Position numbers and translations under genes: made by a program
Source: Bog-756 sp963727955
GTDB taxonomy: Bacteria > Actinomycetota > Acidimicrobiia > Acidimicrobiales > RAAP-2
DNA: 64,000 nt
Assembly: GCA_963727955.1 (NCBI GenBank)
Contig: CAVSII010000003.1
Span: 124,001 to 188,000 of the forward strand
Direction: 5' to 3'
Shown here: piece after piece, positions 35,158 to 43,864 of the stretch
Layout of the letters: every line of letters begins with the position of its first letter
Numbering within the stretch: the first letter of the stretch is position 1
Notes under the pieces: model-generated
What the model was told of the DNA's origin: nothing
The model's database searches: none
The model's input: the letters and a program-made list of their open reading frames with translations, nothing else

Positions 35158-36185
35158 GGTCGGTCGGCGTCGTCCGGCGGCCGATCGGTCGCCCAGTCCT
35201 CCTCCACCACCGGTGCCCGGTCGAGCAGCGGCTCCCACCAGTTGCGGTTGGCCGCATACCAGGCCACCGTGTCGGCCAGCCCCCGATCGAAGGGCACGGT
35301 CGGCTCCCACCCCAACAGCTTGCGGATCTTGGAGGAGTCCAGCAGATAGCGCCGGTCGTGGCTCGGCCGGTCCGGGACGATCTCCTTGAGCGACGCCGGC
35401 CGTCCGGTGGCATCGAGGACGGCGTCGGCGATCTCCTCGATACTGGCCTCCACACCGCTTCCCACGTTGTAGGTCTCACCCACCTCGCCGTGGCTGAGAA
35501 CCAGGTCGACGGCACGACAGTGATCGTCGACGTGCAGCCACTCCCGCCGGTTCTGGGTGGAGGCGTAGAGAGGGAGGGGCTGGTCGTCGAGGGCCTTGGC
35601 CGTGAACAACGGGATGACCTTCTCGGGGAACTGGTAGGGCCCGTAGTTGTTGCAGCAGTTGGTGATGGTGGCCGGGAGCCCGAAGGTCTCCACGTAGGCA
35701 CGTACGGCGTGGTCGGCGCCGGCCTTGGAGGCGTTGTAGGGCGTACGGGGGCGGTAGGGCGTCTCCTCGGTGAACACCTCGTCCGAATCGAGGGGCAGGT
35801 CCCCGTAGACCTCGCAGGTGGAGATGTGATGGAACCGCGACACGCCGTGACGGCGGGCCGCCTCGGCCAGGGTCTGGGTGCCCAGGACGTTGGTGCGGAA
35901 GAAACGGGCCGGGTCGAGGATGGCCAGGCTGTTGTGCGACTCGGCGGCGAAGTTGACGATGACGTCGGTCTGGTGGCGGGCCAGGGTGGCCGACACGACC
36001 TCCAGATCACCGATGTCACCCTGAACGAACTCGATCCTGTCCTCCACGTCGGCCAGGTTGGGCCGGTTTCCGGCGTAGGTGAGAACGTCGAAGGCCAACA
36101 CGTCATCGTTGGGGTGGTTGGTGACCCAGTAACGGACGAAATTGGACCCGATGAAGCCAGCGCCACCGGTGACGAGTAATCGCAT
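35154..36185 (-). CDS. rmlB: dTDP-glucose 4,6-dehydratase
   Basis: 343 residues: MRLLVTGGAGFIGSNFVRYW, DVLTYAGNRPNL, FAAESHNSLAI, ISTCEVYGDLP (catalytic Thr-x-Glu region), the active-site YNASKAGAD, and TNCCNNYGPYQFPEK. These are close to textbook RmlB motifs. The conserved His-x-Asp usually written ESHVDRS is ESHNSLA here, a slight departure. It overlaps rmlD by 4 bp and follows birA by 50 nt, so it may start a new transcript. Confidence 0.93.
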   Translation of the reverse strand: MRLLVTGGAGFIGSNFVRYWVTNHPNDDVLAFDVLTYAGNRPNLADVEDRIEFVQGDIGDLEVVSATLARHQTDVIVNFAAESHNSLAILDPARFFRTNVLGTQTLAEAARRHGVSRFHHISTCEVYGDLPLDSDEVFTEETPYRPRTPYNASKAGADHAVRAYVETFGLPATITNCCNNYGPYQFPEKVIPLFTAKALDDQPLPLYASTQNRREWLHVDDHCRAVDLVLSHGEVGETYNVGSGVEASIEEIADAVLDATGRPASLKEIVPDRPSHDRRYLLDSSKIRKLLGWEPTVPFDRGLADTVAWYAANRNWWEPLLDRAPVVEEDWATDRPPDDADRP

Positions 36186-36235
36186 GGCAGGCGATGATAC
36201 TCATGGCCGTCCGGCCCAACCGGCGCAAGGCCAGC

Positions 36236-37021
36236 TCAGGCCGGGGGTCGGAGGTGGACGACATCGCCGGCCACCACTGTCCGCGGCCGTCCCCCCACGT
36301 CAACCGTCAGGTGCCCGTCCGGGGTGATCCCGGTGGCCGTGCCCTCCAGCGTCTCGCCGGCCAGCTCGACCCGTACCCGGGTGCCCACGGTCGTGCAGCG
36401 GACCAGCAGATCGGCTGCCTGCCGGGCCTGGCCGGCCTCGCTGCCCAGGTCAGCCAGCCGCGGCTCCAGATAGCCGAGCAGGGCGTCGAGCAGGGCAGCG
36501 CTGTCGACCCGCTGACCGGCCTGCTGGCACAGTGACGTGGCCGAGCCCACCAGTTCGGGACCGAGATCGGTGTCCCGCTCGGGCCAGTTGACGTTGATCC
36601 CGATGCCCACCACGATCGGCGGGTTGAGCCCCGGGGCCGGGGGGGAGGCGGCCACATCGGCCTCGGCCAGCACACCGGCTACCTTCCTGCCGTCGGCGGC
36701 CAGCAGGTCGTTGGGCCATTTGATGCCCACTTCCACGCCGGCCACGTCGCCCACCGCTTCGGCGGCGGCCACGGCCACCACCGAAACGGCCAATTGCCCC
36801 CGGCCGGGCGGGAGTCCCGGCCGCAGAAGGACCGACGCCAAGAGGTTGGCACCGGGAGGGGCCAGCCAGCGCCGGCCCAACCGGCCGCGTCCCGCCGTCT
36901 GGTGGTCGGCCACCGCCACCACCCCTTCGGGAGCCCCGGCCCGGGCCTCGTCCAGCAGGTACCGGTTGGTCGAGTCGATGGTGCCGAACCACCGCACGTC
37001 GGCGAAGCGGGTGCCCGGCAT
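36236..37021 (-). CDS. birA: Biotin--[acetyl-CoA-carboxylase] ligase
   Basis: About 261 residues from the ATG at 37021 (MPGTRFADVRWFGTIDSTN). The biotin/ATP motif ADHQTAGRGRLGRRW (GRGRxGRxW) is followed by KWPNDLLAADGRKVAGVL and GIGINVNWP, ending in a small SH3-like domain. It lacks the N-terminal DNA-binding domain, so it is a mono-functional ligase without repressor activity. It is divergent from the biotin-carrying carboxylase subunit gene, its obvious substrate, with about 90 bp between starts. Confidence 0.93.
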   Translation of the reverse strand: MPGTRFADVRWFGTIDSTNRYLLDEARAGAPEGVVAVADHQTAGRGRLGRRWLAPPGANLLASVLLRPGLPPGRGQLAVSVVAVAAAEAVGDVAGVEVGIKWPNDLLAADGRKVAGVLAEADVAASPPAPGLNPPIVVGIGINVNWPERDTDLGPELVGSATSLCQQAGQRVDSAALLDALLGYLEPRLADLGSEAGQARQAADLLVRCTTVGTRVRVELAGETLEGTATGITPDGHLTVDVGGRPRTVVAGDVVHLRPPA

Positions 37022-37112
37022 GGCACACACCCTACGGGCCGTGACAGTGTTGTAGCCGCCCCGGGGTGGTGTGCCACCGCCCCCTCCGACCGTTCCATCC
37101 GAAAGGCGCAGC

Positions 37113-38903
37113 GTGCTGAAGAAGGTCCTCATCGCCAACCGGGGGGAGATCGCCGTCCGGGTGATCCGCACCTGTCGAGAGCTGGGGGTGGCCACCGTGG
37201 CCGTGTACTCCGATCTCGACCGGGAGGCGCTCCACGTCCGCCTGGCCGACGAAGCGTACGCACTCGGGGGTCAGACGGCGGCCGAAAGCTATCTCAACAC
37301 CGCGGTGATGCTCAGGGTCATCGCCGACAGTGGCGCCGACGCCGTGCATCCCGGCTACGGCTTCTTCTCCGAGAATACCGACTTCGCCCGGGCCATCACC
37401 GAGCAGGGGGTGACCTTCATCGGTCCCCCGCCGGAGGCCATCGAGGTCATGGGGGACAAGATCAGCTCCCGCCACGCCGCCGAGCGGGTGGGCGTGTCCG
37501 GCGTGCCGGGGCGGTCCGAGGTCCTTACCTCACCGGGCGAGGTGGTGGCCTTCGGCAACGAGTTCGGCTGGCCGGTGGCCATCAAGGCGGCCTACGGCGG
37601 TGGGGGCCGGGGCATGAAGGTGGTCGACAGCCCGGAGGAGGCGGCGGAGGCCCTCGAGTCGGCCATGCGCGAATCGGCCGCCTACTTCGGCCGCGACGAG
37701 TGCTACGTCGAGCGCTATCTGGCCTGGCCGCGCCACGTCGAGATGCAGATCATCGCCGACACCCACGGCAACACGCTGTGGCTGGGCGAGCGTGACTGCT
37801 CGGCCCAACGGCGTCACCAGAAGCTGGTGGAGGAGAGCCCGGCCCCCAACTTTCCCGACGACGTGCGTCAGGCCATGGGCCAGGCTTCGGTCAAGGTGGC
37901 CGAGGCCTGCGGCTATGTCAACGCCGGCACAGTCGAGTTCCTCTACCAGGACGGTGAGTTCTTCTTTCTGGAGATGAACACCCGGCTCCAGGTCGAGCAC
38001 CCGGTCACCGAGCTGGTCACAGGCCTCGACCTGGTCGAGTGGCAGCTACGGGTGGCGTCGGGGGAACCGCTGGGCTTCACCCAGGCCGACGTCAGACGGG
38101 ACGGCCACGCCATCGAGGTCCGTATCAACGCCGAGGACCCGGCCGGCGGAGCTTTTCTGCCCTCGCCGGGCACCATCACCCGCTTCATCACCCCGGGCGG
38201 CCCCGGCGTCCGCCTCGACGCCGGCTACGCCGCCGGGGACACGGTCAGCCAGTTCTACGACAACCTGGTGGCCAAGCTGGTGGTGTGGGGCCACGACCGG
38301 GAGGCAGCCCGCCGCCGCATGCTCCGGGCCATCGACGAGACCGACATACAAGGCGTGGCCACCACCCTCCCGGCCGACGTGGCCATCCTCTCCCACCCCG
38401 ACTTCGCCGCCGGTCGGCACTCGACCAACTGGGTGGAGCAGACCCTCGACCTGAGCGGCGTGAAATCCTCGGTGGTCGGCGACCCACCACCGGCCGAGCT
38501 GCCGGGGGACGGGCCCGAGTCGGCACCGCGGGTGCTCCGCGACGTGACCGCCGAGGTCGACGGACGTCGTTACCAGGTCAAGCTCTGGGTCCCCGACCTC
38601 GGCGACATGGTGGCGGCCGTCGGCACGGCCCACGCCGCCAAGGGCGGCGGCACCAAGCGCCCCAAGGCGGCGACCTCGGGAGCGGCGGGCACCAACACGG
38701 TGGCCGTGCCCATGCAGGGCACCATCGTCAAGGTCCTGGTGGCACGGGGCGACGCCGTGGAGATCGGTCAGACGATCTGCGTGCTCGAAGCCATGAAGAT
38801 GGAGAACAACGTCAACGCCGAGAGAGACGGCACCGTCACCGAGGTCCGGGTCCAGGCGGGCGATTCGGTCGGCCCCGGCGACGTGATCGCCGTCATCGAC
38901 TAG
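37113..38903 (+). CDS. Acyl-CoA carboxylase alpha subunit (biotin carboxylase + biotin carrier)
   Basis: About 596 residues. The biotin carboxylase part begins VLKKVLIANRGEIAVRVI and has the ATP-grasp loop GGGGRGMKVV (about 164-173), HPGYGFFSEN, and FFLEMNTRLQVEHPVTE (about 283-299). The C-terminal 80 residues are a biotinyl carrier domain with EAMKMENNV (biotin lysine near 563). It carboxylates biotin for acetyl-, propionyl- or similar CoA carboxylation; the beta subunit is not in the window. Propionyl-CoA use would fit the methylmalonyl-CoA mutase encoded 2 kb away. The GTG at 37113 has AAAGG upstream. Confidence 0.93.
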   Translation: MLKKVLIANRGEIAVRVIRTCRELGVATVAVYSDLDREALHVRLADEAYALGGQTAAESYLNTAVMLRVIADSGADAVHPGYGFFSENTDFARAITEQGVTFIGPPPEAIEVMGDKISSRHAAERVGVSGVPGRSEVLTSPGEVVAFGNEFGWPVAIKAAYGGGGRGMKVVDSPEEAAEALESAMRESAAYFGRDECYVERYLAWPRHVEMQIIADTHGNTLWLGERDCSAQRRHQKLVEESPAPNFPDDVRQAMGQASVKVAEACGYVNAGTVEFLYQDGEFFFLEMNTRLQVEHPVTELVTGLDLVEWQLRVASGEPLGFTQADVRRDGHAIEVRINAEDPAGGAFLPSPGTITRFITPGGPGVRLDAGYAAGDTVSQFYDNLVAKLVVWGHDREAARRRMLRAIDETDIQGVATTLPADVAILSHPDFAAGRHSTNWVEQTLDLSGVKSSVVGDPPPAELPGDGPESAPRVLRDVTAEVDGRRYQVKLWVPDLGDMVAAVGTAHAAKGGGTKRPKAATSGAAGTNTVAVPMQGTIVKVLVARGDAVEIGQTICVLEAMKMENNVNAERDGTVTEVRVQAGDSVGPGDVIAVID

Positions 38904-38918
38904 AGAGGGCACACGCCC

Positions 38919-40163
38919 ATGGCCGAGCCCCGACACACACACGCTGACGGGCCGGAGGCGGGCAGCCGTGGTGCTCCCTCAGTGGGCGCCCCGGAGGAGC
39001 ACGCTGTCAAAGAGCAGGCCCGCATGGTCATCGACGGACAGCGGGACCGTCTGGTCACCCTCAGCCACACCATCCACGACCACCCCGAGACGGCTTTCGA
39101 GGAGGACCGGGCCGCCGCCTGGACGGCCGAGTCACTGGCCGACAGCGGCTTCGCCGTCACCCGGGGGGTGGCCGGCCTCGACACCGCCTTCAGTGCCGAA
39201 TCCGGGTCGGGCCCTTTGGTGGTGGCGGTGTGCGCCGAGTACGACGCCCTGCCCGGCGTGGGTCACGCCTGCGGTCACAACATCATCGCCGCCTCGGCGG
39301 TGGGGGCGGGCATGGGGCTGGCCGCGGTGGCCGATGAGCTCGGGATCACGGTGCGGGTACTGGGCACGCCGGCCGAGGAGGGGGGCGGTGGCAAGATCAT
39401 GATGCTCGACCATGGCCTGTTCGACGACGTCCACGCGGCCATGATGATCCACCCGTGGCCGGCCGACCGGCTGGCCGGCATCTGTCTGGCCGTGTCCCAT
39501 TTCGACGTGACCTTCGCCGGCAAGAGCGCCCACGCCTCGGCCGCCCCCTGGGAGGGCGTCAACGCCGGCGACGCCATGACCATCGCCCAGGTGGCCCTGG
39601 GTCTGCTCCGTCAGCAGCTCCGCCCCGGCGACCAGGTGCACGGCATCGTCACCGACGGGGGCCAGGCCGCCAACATCATCCCCGACGCGGTGAGGGGGCG
39701 GTTCATGTGCCGGTCCACCACGATCGGTGGGCTCGAGGCGCTCGAGCCCCGGATCATGGCCTGTTTTGCCGCCGGTGCCCAGGCCACCGGCTGCACGGTC
39801 ACCACCGAGGCACTGTCGCCGGTCTACTCCCACATGGAGAGCGACCTCGACCTCCTGGCCCTCTACCGGGCCAACGCCGAGGCCCTCGGCCGGGAGTTCA
39901 CCCTCGACGACGAGGCCGCACCGCTGCCCACCTTCTCCACCGACATGGCCAACGTCTCGTTGGCCGTCCCCACCATCCACCCCCTGGTGGGCATCGACGC
40001 CGCCGGCGCCGTCAACCACCAGCCCGAGTTCGCGGCGGCCTGCATCACCCCCTCGGCCGACGCCGCCCTCCGGGACGGGGCGGTGTCCATGGCCTGGACG
40101 GTCATCGATGCCGCCCGGTCGGGCCCGACGCGGGAGCGGTTGCTAACCGGGCGGCCCGGCTGA
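38919..40163 (+). CDS. M20-family amidohydrolase (aminobenzoyl-glutamate/amino-acyl hydrolase type)
   Basis: 414 residues. The metal-site region GHACGHNIIAASAVG (about 113-127), GTPAEEGGGGK (about 149) and the dimerisation-domain stretch SAHASAAPWEGVNAGDAM match the M20D group. That group hydrolyses N-acyl amino acids or p-aminobenzoyl-glutamate, usually with two metals or one metal plus a cysteine. The first ~35 residues (HTHADGPEAGSRG) are a poorly conserved extension. It starts 15 nt after the carboxylase stop and is probably cotranscribed. Confidence 0.88.
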   Translation: MAEPRHTHADGPEAGSRGAPSVGAPEEHAVKEQARMVIDGQRDRLVTLSHTIHDHPETAFEEDRAAAWTAESLADSGFAVTRGVAGLDTAFSAESGSGPLVVAVCAEYDALPGVGHACGHNIIAASAVGAGMGLAAVADELGITVRVLGTPAEEGGGGKIMMLDHGLFDDVHAAMMIHPWPADRLAGICLAVSHFDVTFAGKSAHASAAPWEGVNAGDAMTIAQVALGLLRQQLRPGDQVHGIVTDGGQAANIIPDAVRGRFMCRSTTIGGLEALEPRIMACFAAGAQATGCTVTTEALSPVYSHMESDLDLLALYRANAEALGREFTLDDEAAPLPTFSTDMANVSLAVPTIHPLVGIDAAGAVNHQPEFAAACITPSADAALRDGAVSMAWTVIDAARSGPTRERLLTGRPG

Positions 40164-40182
40164 GCCGGACAGGGCCGGCCCG

Positions 40183-40743
40183 GTGAGTCCCGGTCTGCAC
40201 CCCTCCTACCCGCTGCGGACAGAGCGCCTCCTGATCCGGCCCTGGCGCCCGGACGAGCTGGACACCTACCATCGGCTACGAGGCGACCCCGGCGTGGTCC
40301 GGTACCTCTACGACGAACCGCTGGACCTCGACGCAGCCCGGGTCAAGCTGTCCTCCCTCCGCTCCGAGCTCTCCGAGCCGGGCCACTGGATCAATGTGGC
40401 GGTGGAGGTGGTCGCCTCCGGGGAGATAGCCGGCGACGTCGGGATCGGCTGGATCAGCGCCGTCCATGGTCAGGCCGACATCGGCTACACCTTCCTGCCC
40501 GAACACCGCGGCCACGGCTATGCCACCGAAGCAGCGGCGGCCATGGTGGACCTGGCCTTTACCGGGCTGGCTGCCCACCGGGTGTGCGGCCGGCTGGACG
40601 CGCGGAACACCGACTCGGCCCGCGTTCTCGGGCGTCTGGGCATGAGGCACGAAGCCCACTTCGTCCAGAACGAATGGGTCAAGGGCGAGTGGACCGACGA
40701 GGCCGTCTACGCCGTGTTGGCCCACGAGTGGCCTGGGCCTTAG
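40183..40743 (+). CDS. GNAT-family N-acetyltransferase (RimJ/RimL type)
   Basis: The 186-residue protein begins at a GTG, with RTERLLIRPWRPDELDTYH near residue 10. It has GDVGIGWISAVHGQADIGYTF and the acetyl-CoA loop PEHRGHGYATEAAAAMVDLAF (Q/RxxGxG/A pattern). Next comes VCGRLDARNTDSARVLGRLGM, in which the N-S-A-R motif is typical of the RimJ/RimL subgroup that acetylates N-terminal amines or small molecules. The substrate is unknown. The gene converges with the mutase gene, with only 4 bp between their ends. Confidence 0.88.
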   Translation: MSPGLHPSYPLRTERLLIRPWRPDELDTYHRLRGDPGVVRYLYDEPLDLDAARVKLSSLRSELSEPGHWINVAVEVVASGEIAGDVGIGWISAVHGQADIGYTFLPEHRGHGYATEAAAAMVDLAFTGLAAHRVCGRLDARNTDSARVLGRLGMRHEAHFVQNEWVKGEWTDEAVYAVLAHEWPGP

Positions 40744-40747
40744 CCGT

Positions 40748-42355
40748 TCAACCGTTGGGGTGGAACTCGCCGAACACGCCGCGGAGGACGTCGGACACCT
40801 CGCCCAGGGTGGCCATCCGGGCCAGGGCGATCTTCATGGGCTCGAGCAGGTTCTGGGTACCGCGGGCGGCTGCCTCCACGTCGGCCAGGGCAGCGGCGAC
40901 GGCGCTCTGATCGCGTTCGGTCTTGACCCGCCCGACCCGGGCCACCTGTGACCGCTGGAGCTCGGCGTCGATGGGGAATACGTCGGTCGGCTCGAACTCC
41001 TCGTCGACGAACCGGTTCACGCCGACCACCACCTTCTCGTCGGAGTCGACGGCCTTGGCGTAGGCGTAAGCAGCCTGTTCGATCTCCTGCTGCATGAACT
41101 GGGCCTCGATGGCGTCGACGGCGCCGCCCATGGCGTCGATGCGCTCGAGGTACTCCCACGCCCCCCGCTCGACCTCGTCGGTCAGCGACTCGACGAACCA
41201 CGAGCCGGCCAGGGGGTCGACGGTATCAGCCACTCCCGACTCGTAGCCCACGATCTGCTGGGTACGGAGGGCGACCTTGGCGGCGCGCTCGGTCGGCAGT
41301 CCGAGGGCCTCGTCGAAGCCATTGGTGTGGAGGCTCTGGGTGCCGCCGAGCACGGCGGCCATGGCCTGGACGGTGACCCGCACGATGTTGTTCTCCGGCT
41401 GTTGGGCGGTGAGGGTCGAGCCGCCAGTCTGGGTGTGGAAGCGGAGAAGGGTCGAGCGCTTGTCCTTGGCCCCGAAGCGCTCCGTCATGATCTTGGCCCA
41501 CATCCGTCGGGAGGCGCGGAACTTGGCCACCTCCTCGAACAGGTTGTTGTGGGCGTTCCAAAAGAAGCTGAGGCGGGGGGCGAAGGCGTCGACATCGAGG
41601 CCGGCGGCCAGAGCCGCCTCCACGTAGGCGATCCCGTTGGCGATGGTGAAGGCGATCTCCTGCACGGCCGTCGAACCCGCCTCGCGGATGTGGTAGCCGG
41701 AGATGGAGATGGTGTTCCACGCCGGCAGGTGCTCGGCGCAGTAGGAGAAGGTGTCGGTAACCAAGCGCATCGAAGGGCGGGGGGGGTAGATGTAGGTGCC
41801 CCGGGCGATGTACTCCTTCAGGATGTCGTTCTGGATGGTGCCGCCGAGCTGAGCCGGATCGACACCGTTCTCTTCGGCCACCAGTTGGTAGAAGAGGAGG
41901 AGTATGGCTGCGGTGGCGTTGATGGTCATCGAGGTGGTGACCTTGTCGAGGGGAAGATCGGCCAGCAGCAGGCGCATGTCGGCCAGCGAGTCGATGGCCA
42001 CCCCCACCTTGCCCACCTCCCCCTCCGAGCGGGGGTGGTCCGAGTCGTAGCCCATCTGGGTGGGCAGATCGAAGGCGCACGACAGCCCCGTCTGGCCCGC
42101 CCCCAACAGGAACTTGAACCGCTGGTTGGTCGTCTCGGCCGTCCCGAACCCGGCGTACTGGCGCATGGTCCACAACCGACCCCGGTACATGTCGTCCCGG
42201 ATGCCTCGGGTGAAGGGAAACTGACCCGGTCGCCCGAGCTGCGTGTCGGGATCCCACCCCTCGAGGTCGCCCGGGCCGTAGACCGGCCGGATCTCGATCC
42301 CCGAGTCGGTGGTCCTCATGGGTCCGGACTCGGACGACGGGATGTTCGGTGCCAT
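40748..42355 (-). CDS. Methylmalonyl-CoA mutase-type large subunit without B12 domain
   Basis: About 535 residues. It contains MYRGRLWTMRQYAGFGTAETTNQR, LSCAFDLPTQMGYDSDHP, TSMTINATAA, GTIQNDILKEYIARGTYIYPPRP, ISGYHIREAG and FHTQTGGSTLTAQQP. These are the TIM-barrel substrate motifs of the two-subunit acyl-CoA mutases. The C-terminal cobalamin domain (DxHxxG) is absent, so a separate small subunit must exist elsewhere; none is in the window. The tyrosine of RQYAG suits methylmalonyl-CoA rather than isobutyryl-CoA, but the exact substrate is not certain. The start is ATG 42355; a later ATG at 42319 is possible. Confidence 0.9.
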   Translation of the reverse strand: MAPNIPSSESGPMRTTDSGIEIRPVYGPGDLEGWDPDTQLGRPGQFPFTRGIRDDMYRGRLWTMRQYAGFGTAETTNQRFKFLLGAGQTGLSCAFDLPTQMGYDSDHPRSEGEVGKVGVAIDSLADMRLLLADLPLDKVTTSMTINATAAILLLFYQLVAEENGVDPAQLGGTIQNDILKEYIARGTYIYPPRPSMRLVTDTFSYCAEHLPAWNTISISGYHIREAGSTAVQEIAFTIANGIAYVEAALAAGLDVDAFAPRLSFFWNAHNNLFEEVAKFRASRRMWAKIMTERFGAKDKRSTLLRFHTQTGGSTLTAQQPENNIVRVTVQAMAAVLGGTQSLHTNGFDEALGLPTERAAKVALRTQQIVGYESGVADTVDPLAGSWFVESLTDEVERGAWEYLERIDAMGGAVDAIEAQFMQQEIEQAAYAYAKAVDSDEKVVVGVNRFVDEEFEPTDVFPIDAELQRSQVARVGRVKTERDQSAVAAALADVEAAARGTQNLLEPMKIALARMATLGEVSDVLRGVFGEFHPNG

Positions 42356-42460
42356 GACCAACAGGTTAGGTTGTCCGACGACCGCCAGACCGTGGCCGGC
42401 CCTCTCTTTCCGACCAGAGGGCCGGAGGGCCTGCCTCAGCCGGCCGGTCGGGGAAGTGGC

Positions 42461-43639
42461 TCAGCTACCGGCCGGGAGAACGGCGTGGGGCATGCACAGA
42501 TCGTCGTACTCGGCGATCACGATAGGCCCGGCGTTGGGGCCACAGGCCGGGCACTCCGGGTCGCGGTGCACCTTGAAGGTGCGGAAGCTCTCCTCGAGGG
42601 CGTCGTAGGCCAGCAGGCGGCCTTCCAACGTCTCGCCTATGCCGAGCAGGATCTTGATGGCCTCGACCGCCTGGATGGAGCCGATGATCCCCGGAAGCAC
42701 GCCGAGGACGCCGGCTTCGGCGCAGCTCGGGGCCAGCTCGGCCGGCGGGGGCTCGGGGATCATGCAGCGGTAGCACGGGCCGACGAAGGGGTGGAACACG
42801 GTGGCCTGGCCCTCGAAACGGAAGATCGATCCGTGCACCACCGGGATCCGCTTGATCAGTGAGGCGTCGTTGACCAGATAGCGGGTGGGGAAGTTGTCCG
42901 TGCCGTCGACGATCACGTCGTAACCGTCGAAGATGTCCAGGATGTTGTCGGCCCCCAGTCGAACGTCATAGGTCACCACGTTGACGTCGGGATTGATGAG
43001 AGTGAGTGTCTTTTTGGCCGAGTCCACCTTCCGGTCGCCGATCCTGTCGGTGTTGTGAAGGACCTGGCGCTGGAGGTTGGAGGCATCGACCACATCCATG
43101 TCGATGATGCCGATGGTGCCCACGCCGGCGGCGGCCAGATAGAGGGCGGCCGGCGATCCCAATCCACCGGCACCCAAGAGGAGCACCTTCGAATCGAGGA
43201 GCTTGATCTGCCCGGTCTCCCCCACTTCGGGCAGGAGGAGGTGGCGCTGGTAGCGGTTGCGCTGTTCGGCGGTGAGGGAACGGGGGGCCGACCAGGCACG
43301 GCCCTCGTCCTTCCACCGGTTGAAGCCGCCGATCACCGAGGCCACGTCCGAGTAGCCCAACTCCTGAAGAGTCTGAGCGGCGAAGGCGGATCGGGTACCC
43401 CCGGCGCAGTAGATGACCACGTGGCTGGACTTGTCGGGGATTCGTCCTTCGACCGAGGTCTCGAGGGTTCCCCGTGGAATGTGCACCGCGTCGGGCAGCG
43501 CACCCTGCTCGTACTCATCGGGTTCACGGACGTCGAGCACCACCGCCCCGCCCTCGGCAATCTCCTGTTCAGCCTGGGCCGGCTCGACCTCGCGGATGGC
43601 CGCCTTGGCCGAAGACAGCATCTCCCTGAAGGTGGGCAT
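42461..43639 (-). CDS. Rhodanese-ThiF/MoeB fusion (sulfur-carrier adenylyltransferase)
   Basis: About 392 residues. Residues ~15-105 are a rhodanese domain: VVLDVREPDEYEQG, then HVVIYCAGGTRSAFAA with the catalytic cysteine near 77. A ThiF/MoeB domain follows: RYQRHLLLPEVG, LLLGAGGLGSPAALYLAAAG, DNFPTRYLVND, the zinc pair CYRC and CPAC, and the crossover-type cysteine in SCAEAGVLGV. It would adenylate and thiolate a ubiquitin-like sulfur carrier for molybdopterin, thiamine or cysteine synthesis. The domain order is reversed compared with MoeZ-type proteins, which carry rhodanese at the C-terminus. The ATG at 43639 has AAAGGA 11 nt upstream. Confidence 0.9.
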   Translation of the reverse strand: MPTFREMLSSAKAAIREVEPAQAEQEIAEGGAVVLDVREPDEYEQGALPDAVHIPRGTLETSVEGRIPDKSSHVVIYCAGGTRSAFAAQTLQELGYSDVASVIGGFNRWKDEGRAWSAPRSLTAEQRNRYQRHLLLPEVGETGQIKLLDSKVLLLGAGGLGSPAALYLAAAGVGTIGIIDMDVVDASNLQRQVLHNTDRIGDRKVDSAKKTLTLINPDVNVVTYDVRLGADNILDIFDGYDVIVDGTDNFPTRYLVNDASLIKRIPVVHGSIFRFEGQATVFHPFVGPCYRCMIPEPPPAELAPSCAEAGVLGVLPGIIGSIQAVEAIKILLGIGETLEGRLLAYDALEESFRTFKVHRDPECPACGPNAGPIVIAEYDDLCMPHAVLPAGS

Positions 43640-43864
43640 GACGATCACAATCCTTTGTGGACGGCGCCAACCGGCCGGTCCGGTTCCGGCGCTCTATCCC
43701 ACGCGCAGTGAAACGCTACCAGCGGGGTCAACATTCCCGGCGAGTCCCGGGCGGGCGATGGCCCACCGGATGACCGGGGCGGTCCAAACCGACGGAGCGA
43801 GCTTGCCGGCGCCGGTAGCCTGCCCGGGCACAGCAGGAGGAGCGCAGGAGGAGAAGGAGCGGCC

